64,000 nt of DNA from CAVQGM01 sp963712065 (GCA_963712065.1 CAVQGM010000002.1:310001-374000), one strand, 5' to 3'; shown: positions 33,891-42,186, counted from the first letter of the stretch. Numbers and translations are program-made. The notes: a model not told the origin generated them from the sequence alone.

Positions 33891-36800
33891 TCAGCCGACG
33901 GGGCTGATCGACACCCGCACCGGCTGACCGTCGATGTCGAGCTCGTGGGCCACGCCGGTCGGCGGGCTGAGCTCGAGGGTCGTGGCCAGCACCTCGCCGG
34001 CGATCCACTCGCGGTGCGTGGCCGCGGCGCGCCGTACCGCGTCGGGGCCGTCGAGCTCGACGTGCACGCGGTCGGCGATGGCCAGGCCCACCTCCTTGCG
34101 GAGGTCGTTGAGCCCCCGCACCAGCTCACGCGCCGTGCCCTCGGCCCGCAGGTCGTCGTCGACCTCGAGGTCGAGCGCCACCGCCCACCCGTCGTCCTCG
34201 GCCAGGGCGAACGCCTCGTGGCGCTCGGCCCGCAGCTCCACGTCGTCGGCCTCGAGTCGCTCACCGGCCACCACGAGGTGACCGTCGGCCTCGAGTCGTC
34301 GTTGCAGGTCGGATCCGTCGGCCTCGGCCAGGGCGGCCTTGACCTCGTTCACCTTGGGCCCGAGCCGGGGTCCGAGCGTCCGGAAGTTGGGCAGCACCCG
34401 CCAGCTCATGAGCCCCGAGAGCGTGTCGATGTCCTCCAGGGCCTTGACGTTGAGCTCGGCCATGATCTCGCGTCGGACGTCGTCGCTCAGGGTGGCACCG
34501 GGGTGCAGGAGCAGGGCGCGGGGGAGCGGCTGGCGGACCTTGACCTTGGCGTCGGTGCGGGCGGCGCGACCGGCGGCGACCAGCCGTCGTGCGGCGGTCA
34601 TCTCGGCGGCGAGGCCGGCATCGTGACGACCCCCGGGCTCGGGCCAGTCGGCCAGGTGCACCGACGGCCCGCCGGTGAGGGTCGTGTGGATCTCGTCGGC
34701 GAGGAACGGGCAGAACGGCGCGAGCAGCTCGGCGACGGTGACGAGGCATTCGTGCAGGGTCGCGTGGGCCCGGGGATCGCTGCTCTTCCAGAACCGTGGG
34801 CGGCAGCGCCGCACGTACCAGTTCGACAGGTCGTCCACGAAGCGGGCGATCCGGCTCGCCCCGTCGAGGGCGTCGAACGCCTCGAGCGATTCGGTGACCA
34901 CCCGCGTCGTCTCGTCCAGCTCCGAGAGGATCCACCGGTCCATCACGTGTTCCTTGGCGGTGCTCCGCACCGCCGGCTCCGCCGATGCGGGTGTCGCCGG
35001 GTGACCCGTGCGGGGCACCGCCGGCTCCGCCGATCCGGGTGTCGCCGCCTCGTCGGGTGTCCACCCGTCGAGGTCGGCGTAGGTGGCGAAGAACGAGAAG
35101 ACGTTCCACAACGTGAGCAGCGTCTGGCGTGTCGACTCGCGGATGCCCTCCTCGTAGACCCGGCGGGTCGTCCACGGCTGGCCCTGGGAGAGGAAGTACC
35201 AACGCAGCGCGTCGGCGCCCTGGGTGGAGAAGATGTCCCACGGGTCGATGACGTTGCCCCGCGACTTCGACATCTTCTGGCCGTTCTCGTCGACGACGAG
35301 GGCGAGGCACACCACGTTCTTGTAGGGCGTGCGGTCGAACACCAGGGCGTTGACCGCCAGCAGTGAGTAGAACCACCCGCGGGTCTGGTCGATGGCCTCG
35401 CAGATGAAGTCGGCGGGGAACGAGGCCGCGAAGCGCTCCTCGTGCTCGAACGGGTGGTGGAACTGGGCCGACGGCATGGCCCCCGAGTCGAACCAGGCGT
35501 CGAGCACCGGCGGCACCCGCCGGGCCGTGTCCGGGCAGTCCGTGCACGGCAGGGTGACGTCGTCGACGAAGGGACGGTGGAGGTCGAGGTCGGAGAGGTC
35601 ACGGCCCGCCCGGTCGGCCAGCTCGGCCACCGAGCCGATGCACTCCTCACGCCCGCAGCCGGCGCAGCGCCAGATGGGGAGTGGAGTGCCCCAGTAGCGG
35701 TCGCGCGACAGCGCCCAGTCGACGTTGGCCTCGAGCCACTTCCCGAAGCGGCCGTGCTTGATGAACTCGGGATGCCAGTCGATCCGCTCGTTCTCGCGCA
35801 GCAGGCGGTCCCGCTGCTCGGAGGTGCGCACGAACCACGACGTCTTGGCCCAGTAGATCAGCGGTGTGCCGCACCGCCAGCAGTGCGGGTAGCTGTGCTC
35901 GTACTCCTGCCGGCGCACGAGCAGCCCGCGACCATCGAGGTCGGCGATGATGTCGTCGTCGACGTCCTTCACGAACCGCCCCCGGTACGGCGGCACGCGG
36001 TCGTCGAAGGCGCCGTCGACGTCGACCGGGTTGAGCACGGGCAGGTCCTCGGCCCGGGCCACCCGGGCGTCGTCCTCGCCGAACGCCGGGGCCAGGTGCA
36101 CGATGCCCGACCCGTCGTCGGTGCTCACGAAGTCGGCGGCGACCACGCGCCAGCCGTCCTTGCCCGGTGGCGGGTCGAGGAACGTGAACGGCCGCTCGTA
36201 GCGCCGCCCGACGAGCTCGGCGCCGCGGTGGTGGGCGACCACCTCCGCGGCCTCGGGCGCCCGGGCGGCGGCCATGATGAGATCGCGGTGGCCGCCGTCG
36301 CCGACACGCACCCGGACGTAGTCGATCTCGGCGCCGACGGCGGCGGCGGTGTTGGAGACGAGGGTCCACGGCGTCGTGGTCCACACGAGCAGGTCGGCGT
36401 CGTCGTCCACCAGCGGGAACCGCACGTAGACGGACGGGTCGACGACATCGCGGTAGACGTCGGGTTGGCCCAGCTCGTGCGACGACAGGGCCGTGCCGCA
36501 GCGGGCGCAGTAGGGCGTGACCTTGTGCCCCTCGTAGAGCAGGTCCTGCTCCCACATCTGCTTGAGCAGCCACCAGACCGACTCGATGTAGTCGTTCGAG
36601 AGCGTCCAGTAGGCGTCGGCCGTGTCGATCCACACGCCCGACCGGGTGGTCAGCGACGACCAGTCCTCGACGTAGCGGTGCACCGAGTCGCGGCATCGCT
36701 GGTTGAACTCGGCGATCCCGTAGGCCTCGATGTCGTGCTTGGTGGCCAGCCCGAGCTCCTTCTCCACCTCGAGCTCGACCGGGAGGCCGTGGCAGTCCCA

Positions 36801-37055
36801 CCCTCCCTTGCGGGGCACGTTGCGGCCGCGCATCGTCTGGAAGCGCGGGTAGAGGTCCTTGAACACCCGGGCCCAGACGTGGTGGAGGCCCGGTCGACCG
36901 TTCGCCGTGGGCGGTCCCTCGTAGAAGATCCAGGGCTCGCCGTCCTTGCGGAGGCGCCGCGCCTCCCGCACGACGTCGCCCTCCTGCCACGCCGCGAGGA
37001 CGCGCTCCTCGAGGGCGACGAGGTCGAGATCGGGGTCGACGGGACCGAACGCCAT
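33891..37055 (-). CDS. ileS: Isoleucyl-tRNA synthetase
   Basis: Charges tRNA-Ile. 1054 residues, eukaryote-like (type 2) form as in mycobacteria: YEGPPTANGRPGLHHVWARV with the HIGH-type motif, RGRNVPRKGGWDCHGLPVE, editing domain (WTTTPWTLVSNTAAAV), KMSKSRGNVIDPWDIF, and the tRNA-binding C-terminus. Type 2 enzymes usually tolerate mupirocin. A 16-residue duplicated linker (SAEPAV units) separates the catalytic and anticodon parts. The ATG at 37055 is 7 bases after TAGGCT on this strand. The gene is inverted relative to divIVA and lspA, between which it normally lies in the same direction. Confidence 0.95.
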   Translation of the reverse strand: MAFGPVDPDLDLVALEERVLAAWQEGDVVREARRLRKDGEPWIFYEGPPTANGRPGLHHVWARVFKDLYPRFQTMRGRNVPRKGGWDCHGLPVELEVEKELGLATKHDIEAYGIAEFNQRCRDSVHRYVEDWSSLTTRSGVWIDTADAYWTLSNDYIESVWWLLKQMWEQDLLYEGHKVTPYCARCGTALSSHELGQPDVYRDVVDPSVYVRFPLVDDDADLLVWTTTPWTLVSNTAAAVGAEIDYVRVRVGDGGHRDLIMAAARAPEAAEVVAHHRGAELVGRRYERPFTFLDPPPGKDGWRVVAADFVSTDDGSGIVHLAPAFGEDDARVARAEDLPVLNPVDVDGAFDDRVPPYRGRFVKDVDDDIIADLDGRGLLVRRQEYEHSYPHCWRCGTPLIYWAKTSWFVRTSEQRDRLLRENERIDWHPEFIKHGRFGKWLEANVDWALSRDRYWGTPLPIWRCAGCGREECIGSVAELADRAGRDLSDLDLHRPFVDDVTLPCTDCPDTARRVPPVLDAWFDSGAMPSAQFHHPFEHEERFAASFPADFICEAIDQTRGWFYSLLAVNALVFDRTPYKNVVCLALVVDENGQKMSKSRGNVIDPWDIFSTQGADALRWYFLSQGQPWTTRRVYEEGIRESTRQTLLTLWNVFSFFATYADLDGWTPDEAATPGSAEPAVPRTGHPATPASAEPAVRSTAKEHVMDRWILSELDETTRVVTESLEAFDALDGASRIARFVDDLSNWYVRRCRPRFWKSSDPRAHATLHECLVTVAELLAPFCPFLADEIHTTLTGGPSVHLADWPEPGGRHDAGLAAEMTAARRLVAAGRAARTDAKVKVRQPLPRALLLHPGATLSDDVRREIMAELNVKALEDIDTLSGLMSWRVLPNFRTLGPRLGPKVNEVKAALAEADGSDLQRRLEADGHLVVAGERLEADDVELRAERHEAFALAEDDGWAVALDLEVDDDLRAEGTARELVRGLNDLRKEVGLAIADRVHVELDGPDAVRRAAATHREWIAGEVLATTLELSPPTGVAHELDIDGQPVRVSISPVG
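34967..35047 (-). repeat. 33-bp direct repeat inside ileS
   Basis: Two near-identical 33-base units (34967-34999 and 35015-35047, one mismatch) 48 bp apart encode the duplicated linker TPGSAEPAV / TPASAEPAV. The period is a multiple of three, so the frame is kept. Confidence 0.75.
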
Positions 37056-37062
37056 GGGCCGT

Positions 37063-37068
37063 AGCCTA
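37063..37068 (-). promoter_or_regulatory. -10 box, leaderless start of ileS
   Basis: On the minus strand TAGGCT is 7 bases before the ATG at 37055. It lies 14 bp from the -35 of the divergent DksA-like gene. No T-box is possible in so short a leader. Confidence 0.5.
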
Positions 37069-37082
37069 CGAGCGGCGTCGTG

Positions 37083-37111
37083 TTGACGCCCCTGTGACGG
37101 GCGCATAAGGT
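37083..37111 (+). promoter_or_regulatory. Promoter of the DksA-like gene
   Basis: TTGACG (37083-37088) and TAAGGT (37106-37111) with a 17-base spacer; a good housekeeping-sigma promoter. Start expected near 37118, giving a leader of about 50 bases with a hairpin at its end. Confidence 0.65.
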
Positions 37112-37137
37112 CCGGCACCCTTTCCCGCCGGGCGAAC

Positions 37138-37161
37138 CCTCGCGCGGTCGGGAGCGCGAGG
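37138..37161 (+). promoter_or_regulatory. Hairpin sequestering a ribosome binding site
   Basis: CCTCGCGC / GCGCGAGG, a perfect 8-bp stem with an 8-base loop. The 3' arm contains the first three bases of AGGAGGT (37159-37165), the binding site of the DksA-like gene, so folding would reduce translation. Confidence 0.5.
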
Positions 37162-37169
37162 AGGTGTGC

Positions 37170-37958
37170 ATGCCCAGAGCGAGCAGTTCGGCGTCGGGCG
37201 CCTCGACCACGCGGACCTCCGCGGCCAAGAAGGCGACCACCAAGACCGCGACGGCGACGAAGGCCACCAAGGCGGCGACGTCCTCGACGTCGACCGCGGC
37301 CCGGTCGGCCGCCCCGTCCAAGAAAGCAGCTGTGACCCCTCCCAAGAAGCCCACGACCACGACGGCCAAGAAGGCCCCGGCCGGCAAGGCGCCGGCCAAG
37401 AAGGCCCCGGCCAAGAAGGCCCCGGCCGGCAAGGCGCCGGCCAAGAAGGCCGCGGCGAAGAAGGCCGCGGCGAAGAAGGCGCCGGCGAAGAAGGCGCCGG
37501 CGAAGAAGGCCGCGGCGAAGAAGGCGCCGGCGAAGAAGGCGCCGGCGAAGAAGGCGCCGGCGAAGGTGGCGCCCAAGAAGTCGCCCTACGACGCGAAGTT
37601 CAACGAGAGCCAGCGGCTGTTGCTGCTCGAGGAGCGGGCACGCCTCACCCATGACGAGGAGCAGCTCACCGCCGAGGCGAACGAGCTGGCCCAGATGCGC
37701 GAGCCGGGCGACGTGCAGTTCGACGAGGAGAGCGGCGAGGGCGACACCCTGGCCGTCGAGCGGGAGCGCGATCTGGCGCTCGCCGCCCAGTTCCGCGGCC
37801 AGGTCGAGGAGATCGATCACGCCCTCGCCAAGATCTCCGCCGGCATCTACGGCGTCTGCGAGGTCTCCGGTCAGCCGATCCCGAAGGAGCGGCTGAGGGC
37901 GATCCCGTGGGCACGCGAGCGCGTCGAGTACAAGGTGGGGGGCTTCAGCCGCAGGTGA
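37170..37958 (+). CDS. TraR/DksA-family protein with Lys/Ala histone-like tail
   Basis: 262 residues in two parts. Residues 1-140 are Lys/Ala/Thr-rich with tandem KKAPA and KKAAA units, like histone H1-type DNA-binding tails. The C-terminal 120 residues resemble TraR/DksA: an acidic coiled coil (ESQRLLLLEERARLTHDEEQ, VEEIDHALAKISAGIYGVCE) and the zinc-finger end GVCEVSGQPIPKERLRAIPWARERVEY. Only one of the four usual cysteines remains (C-V-S and A-R-E-R-V where Cys pairs are expected), so it probably binds no zinc. The ATG at 37170 has AGGAGGT four bases upstream. A nucleoid- or RNA-polymerase-associated role is inference. Overlaps lspA. Confidence 0.82.
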   Translation: MPRASSSASGASTTRTSAAKKATTKTATATKATKAATSSTSTAARSAAPSKKAAVTPPKKPTTTTAKKAPAGKAPAKKAPAKKAPAGKAPAKKAAAKKAAAKKAPAKKAPAKKAAAKKAPAKKAPAKKAPAKVAPKKSPYDAKFNESQRLLLLEERARLTHDEEQLTAEANELAQMREPGDVQFDEESGEGDTLAVERERDLALAAQFRGQVEEIDHALAKISAGIYGVCEVSGQPIPKERLRAIPWARERVEYKVGGFSRR

Positions 37959-38452
37959 CCCAACGGACGCACCGACTGCCGTTGGTGCTGGCCGTCGCCG
38001 CCGTCATCTTGGTGGCCGACCAGCTCACGAAGTGGTGGGCCCTCGAGCGGCTGTCCGACGGCAGCGTCATCGACGTCGTCTGGACCCTGCGGTTCAACCT
38101 CACGTTCAACACCGGTGCGTCGTTCGGGCTCGGCGGCGAGTTCGGACCCCTCATCGGGTTGCTGGCCATCGGCATCGTCGGCTTCCTCGTGTGGCAGGGC
38201 CGAACGGTGTCGACCCGCACCGGCGCGGTGGCGCTCGGCATGATCCTCGGCGGCGCCCTCGGCAACCTGAGCGACCGCGCCTTCCGCGGCGACGGCCTCT
38301 TCGACGGCGCCGTGGTCGACTTCATCGACGTCCAGTGGTGGCCCGTGTTCAACATCGCCGACGTGGGCGTGGTGCTCGGCGTGCTCCTCCTGCTGGTGTC
38401 GACGTTCTTCGAGTCGGACGAGGTCGGGTCCGACGCCGGCGAGCGAGCCTGA
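37955..38452 (+). CDS. lspA: Signal peptidase II
   Basis: Membrane aspartic protease that cleaves prolipoprotein signal peptides. 165 residues with four helices and the family motifs: ILVADQLTKWWAL, FNTGASFGLG, GGALGNLSDRAFRGDGLFDG with the first catalytic Asp region, and VVDFIDVQWWPVFNIADVG with the second. The GTG at 37955 overlaps the previous stop by four bases and gives the normal N-terminus. Five bases separate it from the pseudouridine synthase gene, as in many bacteria. Confidence 0.94.
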   Translation: MTQRTHRLPLVLAVAAVILVADQLTKWWALERLSDGSVIDVVWTLRFNLTFNTGASFGLGGEFGPLIGLLAIGIVGFLVWQGRTVSTRTGAVALGMILGGALGNLSDRAFRGDGLFDGAVVDFIDVQWWPVFNIADVGVVLGVLLLLVSTFFESDEVGSDAGERA

Positions 38453-38456
38453 ACCC

Positions 38457-39371
38457 GTGATCGTCGAGACCATCCCAGCGGCGATGGCCGGCGAGCGGCT
38501 CGACCGCGTGGTGTCCCTCGTCACCGGGGTCAGCCGGTCCGAGGCCACCGCGCTCGTCGTGGCCGGCCGGGTCCGCATCGACGAGCAGCCGGTCACGGCC
38601 AAGTCCCACCGCGTCCTCCTCGGGGACGAGATCGCCGTCGACCTGCCCGCGGCCACCGGCGCGACCCGTCCGGCGCCCGACCCGTCGGTGCCGCTACGGG
38701 TCGTGTACGAGGACGACGGCGTGCTCGTGGTCGACAAGCCGCCGGGGCTGGTCGTGCACCCGGGGGCCGGCAACCCCGACGGCACGCTGGTCAACGGGCT
38801 CCTCGCCCGCTACCCGGAGCTCGCCGACGTCGGCGACCCGGATCGTCCCGGCATCGTCCACCGCCTCGACAAGGACACCTCGGGGTTGCTGCTCGTGGCC
38901 CGCTCCGGTGCCGCCCACGCGGGGCTGGTCGAGGCGCTGGCCGGCCACGCGATCGAGCGGACCTACCTGACCCTGGTCTGGGGGGCGCTCGGCTCACCCA
39001 CCGGCCTGATCGACGCGCCCATCGGCCGGTCGGCCCGGCAGCGCACCCGCATGGCCGTGTCCGCGGAGGGCAAGGAGGCCCGCACCCACTTCGAGGTGGA
39101 GCGGTCGTTCACCGACCCCGTCACCGTCGACCTCCTCCGCTGCCGGCTCGAGACCGGCCGCACCCACCAGATCCGCGTCCACCTCAGCGCCATCGGCCAC
39201 CCCGTGGTGGGTGACGAGCGCTACGGGGGCGTCCGCGAGTCGTTCCCGGTTCCCCGGATGGTGCTCCACGCCGCCGCCCTGCGCTTCACCCACCCGGTCA
39301 CCGGCGCGGTGGTCGAGGTGACCTCTGCGCTGCCCCCGGACCTGGTCGGGGTGCTCGCCCGCCTCGGCTGA
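38457..39371 (+). CDS. RluA-family pseudouridine synthase
   Basis: Isomerises uridines in rRNA; probably RluD-like. 304 residues: an N-terminal S4 domain (AGERLDRVVSLVTGVSRSEA), then the RluA/C/D catalytic domain with VVHPGAGNPDGTLVNGLLAR, catalytic Asp in IVHRLDKDTSGLLLVAR, RTYLTLVWG, KEARTHFEVERSF and LETGRTHQIRVHLSAIGHPV. Target positions cannot be assigned from sequence. GTG start. Operon with lspA. Confidence 0.93.
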   Translation: MIVETIPAAMAGERLDRVVSLVTGVSRSEATALVVAGRVRIDEQPVTAKSHRVLLGDEIAVDLPAATGATRPAPDPSVPLRVVYEDDGVLVVDKPPGLVVHPGAGNPDGTLVNGLLARYPELADVGDPDRPGIVHRLDKDTSGLLLVARSGAAHAGLVEALAGHAIERTYLTLVWGALGSPTGLIDAPIGRSARQRTRMAVSAEGKEARTHFEVERSFTDPVTVDLLRCRLETGRTHQIRVHLSAIGHPVVGDERYGGVRESFPVPRMVLHAAALRFTHPVTGAVVEVTSALPPDLVGVLARLG

Positions 39372-39387
39372 CCGCGCCGGCGAGTGC

Positions 39388-39831
39388 TCAGCGCTCGTTC
39401 GGCCAGGGCGCGTTGCCCTCGGCCATGCTCACGATGTCGGCCAGGCTGAGCGACGACAGGTAGCGGCGCATGTGCTCCCCCACGTCGCCCCAGATGGCCA
39501 GCAGCACGCACTGGCCCTCGTGGTCGCAGGCGCCGTCGGTGTGCGGCTCCCCGAAGTCGCCGGCCACGATGGGCCCGTCGACGGCCATGAGGATCTCCGA
39601 GAGCAGGATCTCCTCGGGTGGGCGGGCCAGCACGTAGCCGCCCCCGACGCCGCGCTTGGATCGCACGAGCCCGGCCCCCTTCAGGGCGAGGAGGATCTGC
39701 TCGAGGTAGGGCTGGGGGAGCCCGGTGCGCTCGGCGATGTCGCGCACCGAGGTCGGTCCCACCGCGTCGGCGTGCAGCGCGAGCGAGAGCAGCGCCCGGC
39801 TCGCGTAGTCGCCTCGGGTGGACACCTTCAT
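39388..39831 (-). CDS. Rrf2-family transcription regulator
   Basis: 147 residues with an N-terminal winged helix (KVSTRGDYASRALLSLALHA; SVRDIAERTGLPQPYLEQIL; LVRSKRGVGGGYVLARPPEE). IscR-like members carry three Fe-S cysteines; here CDHEGQC keeps a C-x5-C pair but Trp occupies the third expected place, so cluster binding is uncertain or needs another ligand. A TAGCAT box lies 8 bases before the ATG, so transcription is probably leaderless. It is convergent with the pseudouridine synthase and divergent from the phosphodiesterase-like gene. No suf/isc genes are near. Confidence 0.9.
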   Translation of the reverse strand: MKVSTRGDYASRALLSLALHADAVGPTSVRDIAERTGLPQPYLEQILLALKGAGLVRSKRGVGGGYVLARPPEEILLSEILMAVDGPIVAGDFGEPHTDGACDHEGQCVLLAIWGDVGEHMRRYLSSLSLADIVSMAEGNAPWPNER

Positions 39832-39839
39832 CGTCGCTC

Positions 39840-39845
39840 ATGCTA
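39840..39845 (-). promoter_or_regulatory. -10 box of the Rrf2 gene
   Basis: TAGCAT on the minus strand, 8 bases before the ATG at 39831. Confidence 0.4.
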
Positions 39846-39897
39846 GGGCCGCCCCAGGCGCCCCCGCTCCGGGGTGTGCCGGGTCGACCGCCTCCGG

Positions 39898-39903
39898 TAG
39901 CGT
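39898..39903 (+). promoter_or_regulatory. -10 candidate of the phosphodiesterase-like gene
   Basis: TAGCGT lies 64 bases before the GTG at 39968. The leader is purine-rich (AAAGCAGAAAGCGGAG). No clear -35. Confidence 0.35.
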
Positions 39904-39967
39904 GATCCCGACCGGAAGGGCCCGAGCGGCGGAGCGCGGAAAGCAGAAAGCGGAGAACACGGAACCA

Positions 39968-41071
39968 GTGGGCGACGACCAGCCGGTTCGGCCGGACTAC
40001 GGCGGACCATGCATCACGAACGTGGTGCCCACGCTCCTCGAACCACCGGACGACCGTCCGGCGTGGATGCCGCTCGCCTCCGATGCCGACCAGGTCGTGC
40101 TGCTCGTGCTCGACGGGCTCGGCTGGGACCAGATGCAGGAGCGGCGGTCGTTGCTGCCGACGCTGCTCGACCTCGAGGGCGGCCCGATCACGACGGTGGC
40201 CCCGTCCACCACCGCGACCGCCCTCACGTCGATCGCGACGGGGATGCCACCGGGTGAGCACGGCGTCATCGGGTACCGCATGTACGTCGACGGCGAGGTG
40301 CTCAACGTGCTGCGTTGGGCGACCGACGGCCGTGACGCACGTGACCGCATCCCGCCCGACAAGATCCAGCCTCGCGTGCCGTTCCTCGGCCACCGGCCGG
40401 TGGTCGTCACCCGGGCCGAGTTCCGCGAGACCGGTTTCACCCAGGCCCACCTCGAGGGCACTCGCTTCGCCGGCTATCGGATGCCGTCGACCCTCGTCGC
40501 CGAGGTCGCCCGGCACCTTCGGGGCGGTGAGTCGTTCGTCTACGCCTACTACGAGGGCGTCGACAAGGTCGCCCACGAGTACGGGCTCGGCGAGGTGTAC
40601 GACGCCGAGCTGCGGGCCGTCGACCGACTGGTGGCCGACCTGCGTGAGGTGTTGCCTCCCGGCGCCGCCATCGTGGTCACGAGCGACCACGGCCAGGTCC
40701 ACGTCGGCGACCGCATCATCACGCCCGCCGGGGACGTCCTGCGCCACGTCGCCCGGCAGTCCGGTGAAGGCCGGTTCCGGTGGCTGCACGCGCGCGCCGG
40801 TCAGCAACAGCCGTTGCTCGAGGCGGCCGCCGCCCGGCACGGCGACGTTGCGTGGGTGGTCTCGCTCGACCAGGTGCTCGACGAGCAGTGGTTCGGGCCG
40901 GTGGTCACCGACGCCGCCCGGTCCCGCCTCGGCGACGTGGCCCTCGTCGCCCGTGAGCCCGTGTCGTTCGACGACCCCGACGACGGTGGGCCGTTCGAGC
41001 TGATCGCCCGTCACGGCTCGCTCACCGAGGCCGAGATGTGGGTCCCGCTGCTCGCCGCCGGCCCCGGCTGA
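39968..41071 (+). CDS. Alkaline phosphatase superfamily (nucleotide pyrophosphatase/phosphodiesterase)
   Basis: 367 residues without a signal peptide. The metal-dependent hydrolase core is clear: VVLLVLDGLGWDQMQE with the first metal Asp, TVAPSTTATALTSIATG with the Thr nucleophile, GEHGVIGYRMYV, YYEGVDKVAHEYG and VVTSDHGQVHVGDR with the Asp-His metal pair. The start is the GTG at 39968; the frame is open further upstream but reads low-complexity sequence. Substrate unknown; relatives split nucleotide or phospholipid diesters. It lies 41 bp before bpa on the same strand. Confidence 0.87.
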   Translation: MGDDQPVRPDYGGPCITNVVPTLLEPPDDRPAWMPLASDADQVVLLVLDGLGWDQMQERRSLLPTLLDLEGGPITTVAPSTTATALTSIATGMPPGEHGVIGYRMYVDGEVLNVLRWATDGRDARDRIPPDKIQPRVPFLGHRPVVVTRAEFRETGFTQAHLEGTRFAGYRMPSTLVAEVARHLRGGESFVYAYYEGVDKVAHEYGLGEVYDAELRAVDRLVADLREVLPPGAAIVVTSDHGQVHVGDRIITPAGDVLRHVARQSGEGRFRWLHARAGQQQPLLEAAAARHGDVAWVVSLDQVLDEQWFGPVVTDAARSRLGDVALVAREPVSFDDPDDGGPFELIARHGSLTEAEMWVPLLAAGPG

Positions 41072-41112
41072 GCGGTGTCCGAGCCTGGCCCGTTCCGGGA
41101 AAGGAACTGCGC

Positions 41113-41619
41113 ATGACCGATCCCCAGCCGAACCCCGACGCGCCACCCGCCGAGCGTGGGGAGCTGATCATCCCGACCACGGGCGATCCGTCGCCCCCCC
41201 AGGACGGTGACAAGGAGTTCGTCTCCGAACCGGCCAAGGTGATGCGGGTGGGGTCGATGATCAAGCAGCTGCTCGACGAGGTGCGGTCGACCTCGCTCGA
41301 CGAACCATCCCGCGAGCGGCTGCGGTCGATCTACGACACCTCCGTCGCCGAGCTCAGCTCGGCTCTGTCGCCCGACCTGCAGGACGAGCTCGGGCGGCTG
41401 GCGTTCCCCTTCGGCGACGACGGCACCCCGACCGAGGTCGAGCTGCGGGTCGCCCAGGCCCAGCTCGTGGGTTGGCTCGAGGGTCTGTTCCACGGCATCC
41501 AGGCCACGCTCTTCGCCCAGCAGATGGCGGCCCGCCAGCAGCTCGAGAACATGCGGGGCCAGCTCCCGCAGGGCAGCCCCGGCCGCCCCAACGAGGAACG
41601 TCCCGGCACCTACCTCTGA
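41113..41619 (+). CDS. bpa: Bacterial proteasome activator (Bpa/PafE)
   Basis: ATP-independent ring activator of the 20S proteasome. 168 residues: SEPAKVMRVGSMIKQLLDEV, a four-helix body (DEPSRERLRSIYDTSVAELS; DLQDELGRLAFPFGDDGTP) and AQLVGWLEGLFHGIQATLFA-QQMAARQQL. The C-terminal four residues are GTYL, matching the GQYL-type motif that docks into the proteasome alpha-ring. AAGGAA precedes the ATG by six bases and is partly paired with GTTCC at 41092. Its presence predicts proteasome genes elsewhere in this genome. Confidence 0.92.
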   Translation: MTDPQPNPDAPPAERGELIIPTTGDPSPPQDGDKEFVSEPAKVMRVGSMIKQLLDEVRSTSLDEPSRERLRSIYDTSVAELSSALSPDLQDELGRLAFPFGDDGTPTEVELRVAQAQLVGWLEGLFHGIQATLFAQQMAARQQLENMRGQLPQGSPGRPNEERPGTYL

Positions 41620-42073
41620 CCCGCCCGCGGGGCCGATCCGCGTGCCGGTGGGGTCGACGCCGCCGCGTGTGACGGCGGGAGAACTGGGTGTAGGCGACCA
41701 GTAGCCCGCCCACCAGGGCGACGGCGAGGGCGTACCAGAGCACGTCGAGGGCCTCGGTCGTCGTGGTCAGGATCTCCAGGAACTTGATCGCCAGCACGAG
41801 CACCAGGGCGTTGCCGAGCTTGGCCTTCAGGTCGTCGAGCGACCCGATCACCAGCCACTCGGGCAGGTCGAGCGGGGACACGAACAGCTCCCACAGGCCG
41901 AGGCCGAAGATCACCAGCACGGTGCCGATGAGGAGGACGTCGATCGCCTCGAGCAGGGCGGGCAGGTCGATGCCCTTGGCGATGCCCTAGGCCATCACCA
42001 CCACCGACGGGGCCAGGATGGCGATGCTCACCGGCGCCATGATCCACCGCGACCGCTCGAGCAGGGTCTTCAC
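41620..42073 (-). pseudogene. UPF0114 (YqhA-like) membrane protein, in-frame amber codon
   Basis: Reads as a small membrane protein: VKTLLERSRWIMAPVSIAIL at the GTG 42073, then a TAG at 41987-41989 (codon 29), then GIAKGIDLPALLEAIDVLLI, GLGLWELFVSPLDLPEWLVI and SLDDLKAKLGNALVLVLAIK, the typical YqhA core. A TGG codon would fit at the TAG. The 3' end is also unclear: the frame runs on antisense to bpa with rare AGA/AGG codons, so the natural end is probably near 41640. Either decaying or hit by sequence errors. Convergent with bpa. Confidence 0.6.
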
Positions 42074-42148
42074 GGGGCACATCTTCGCCCACGAGGCACC
42101 GGGCGACGGGGATCGAGGGGCACCGCTCGCCCCCGGCCGCGGAAGCGG

Positions 42149-42154
42149 TACAGT
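42149..42154 (+). promoter_or_regulatory. -10 candidate upstream of dnaE
   Basis: TACAGT, 152 bases before the dnaE GTG. A second candidate is TTGACG at 42236-42241, which has no strong -10 partner. Confidence 0.3.
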
Positions 42155-42186
42155 GCGCCGAGCGGAGGAATCACACCGGTGTCATT

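Noticed and set aside
37370..37575. Short tandem repeats that could suggest a CRISPR or minisatellite
   Set aside because: They are in-frame Lys/Ala codons of the DksA-like protein with no unique spacers.
33891..37820. A 1309-codon open frame on the minus strand running upstream of ileS across the DksA-like gene
   Set aside because: The upstream 255 codons are antisense to the KKAPA repeats and give repetitive Arg/Leu/Gly sequence; the IleS homology and a -10 box fix the start at 37055.
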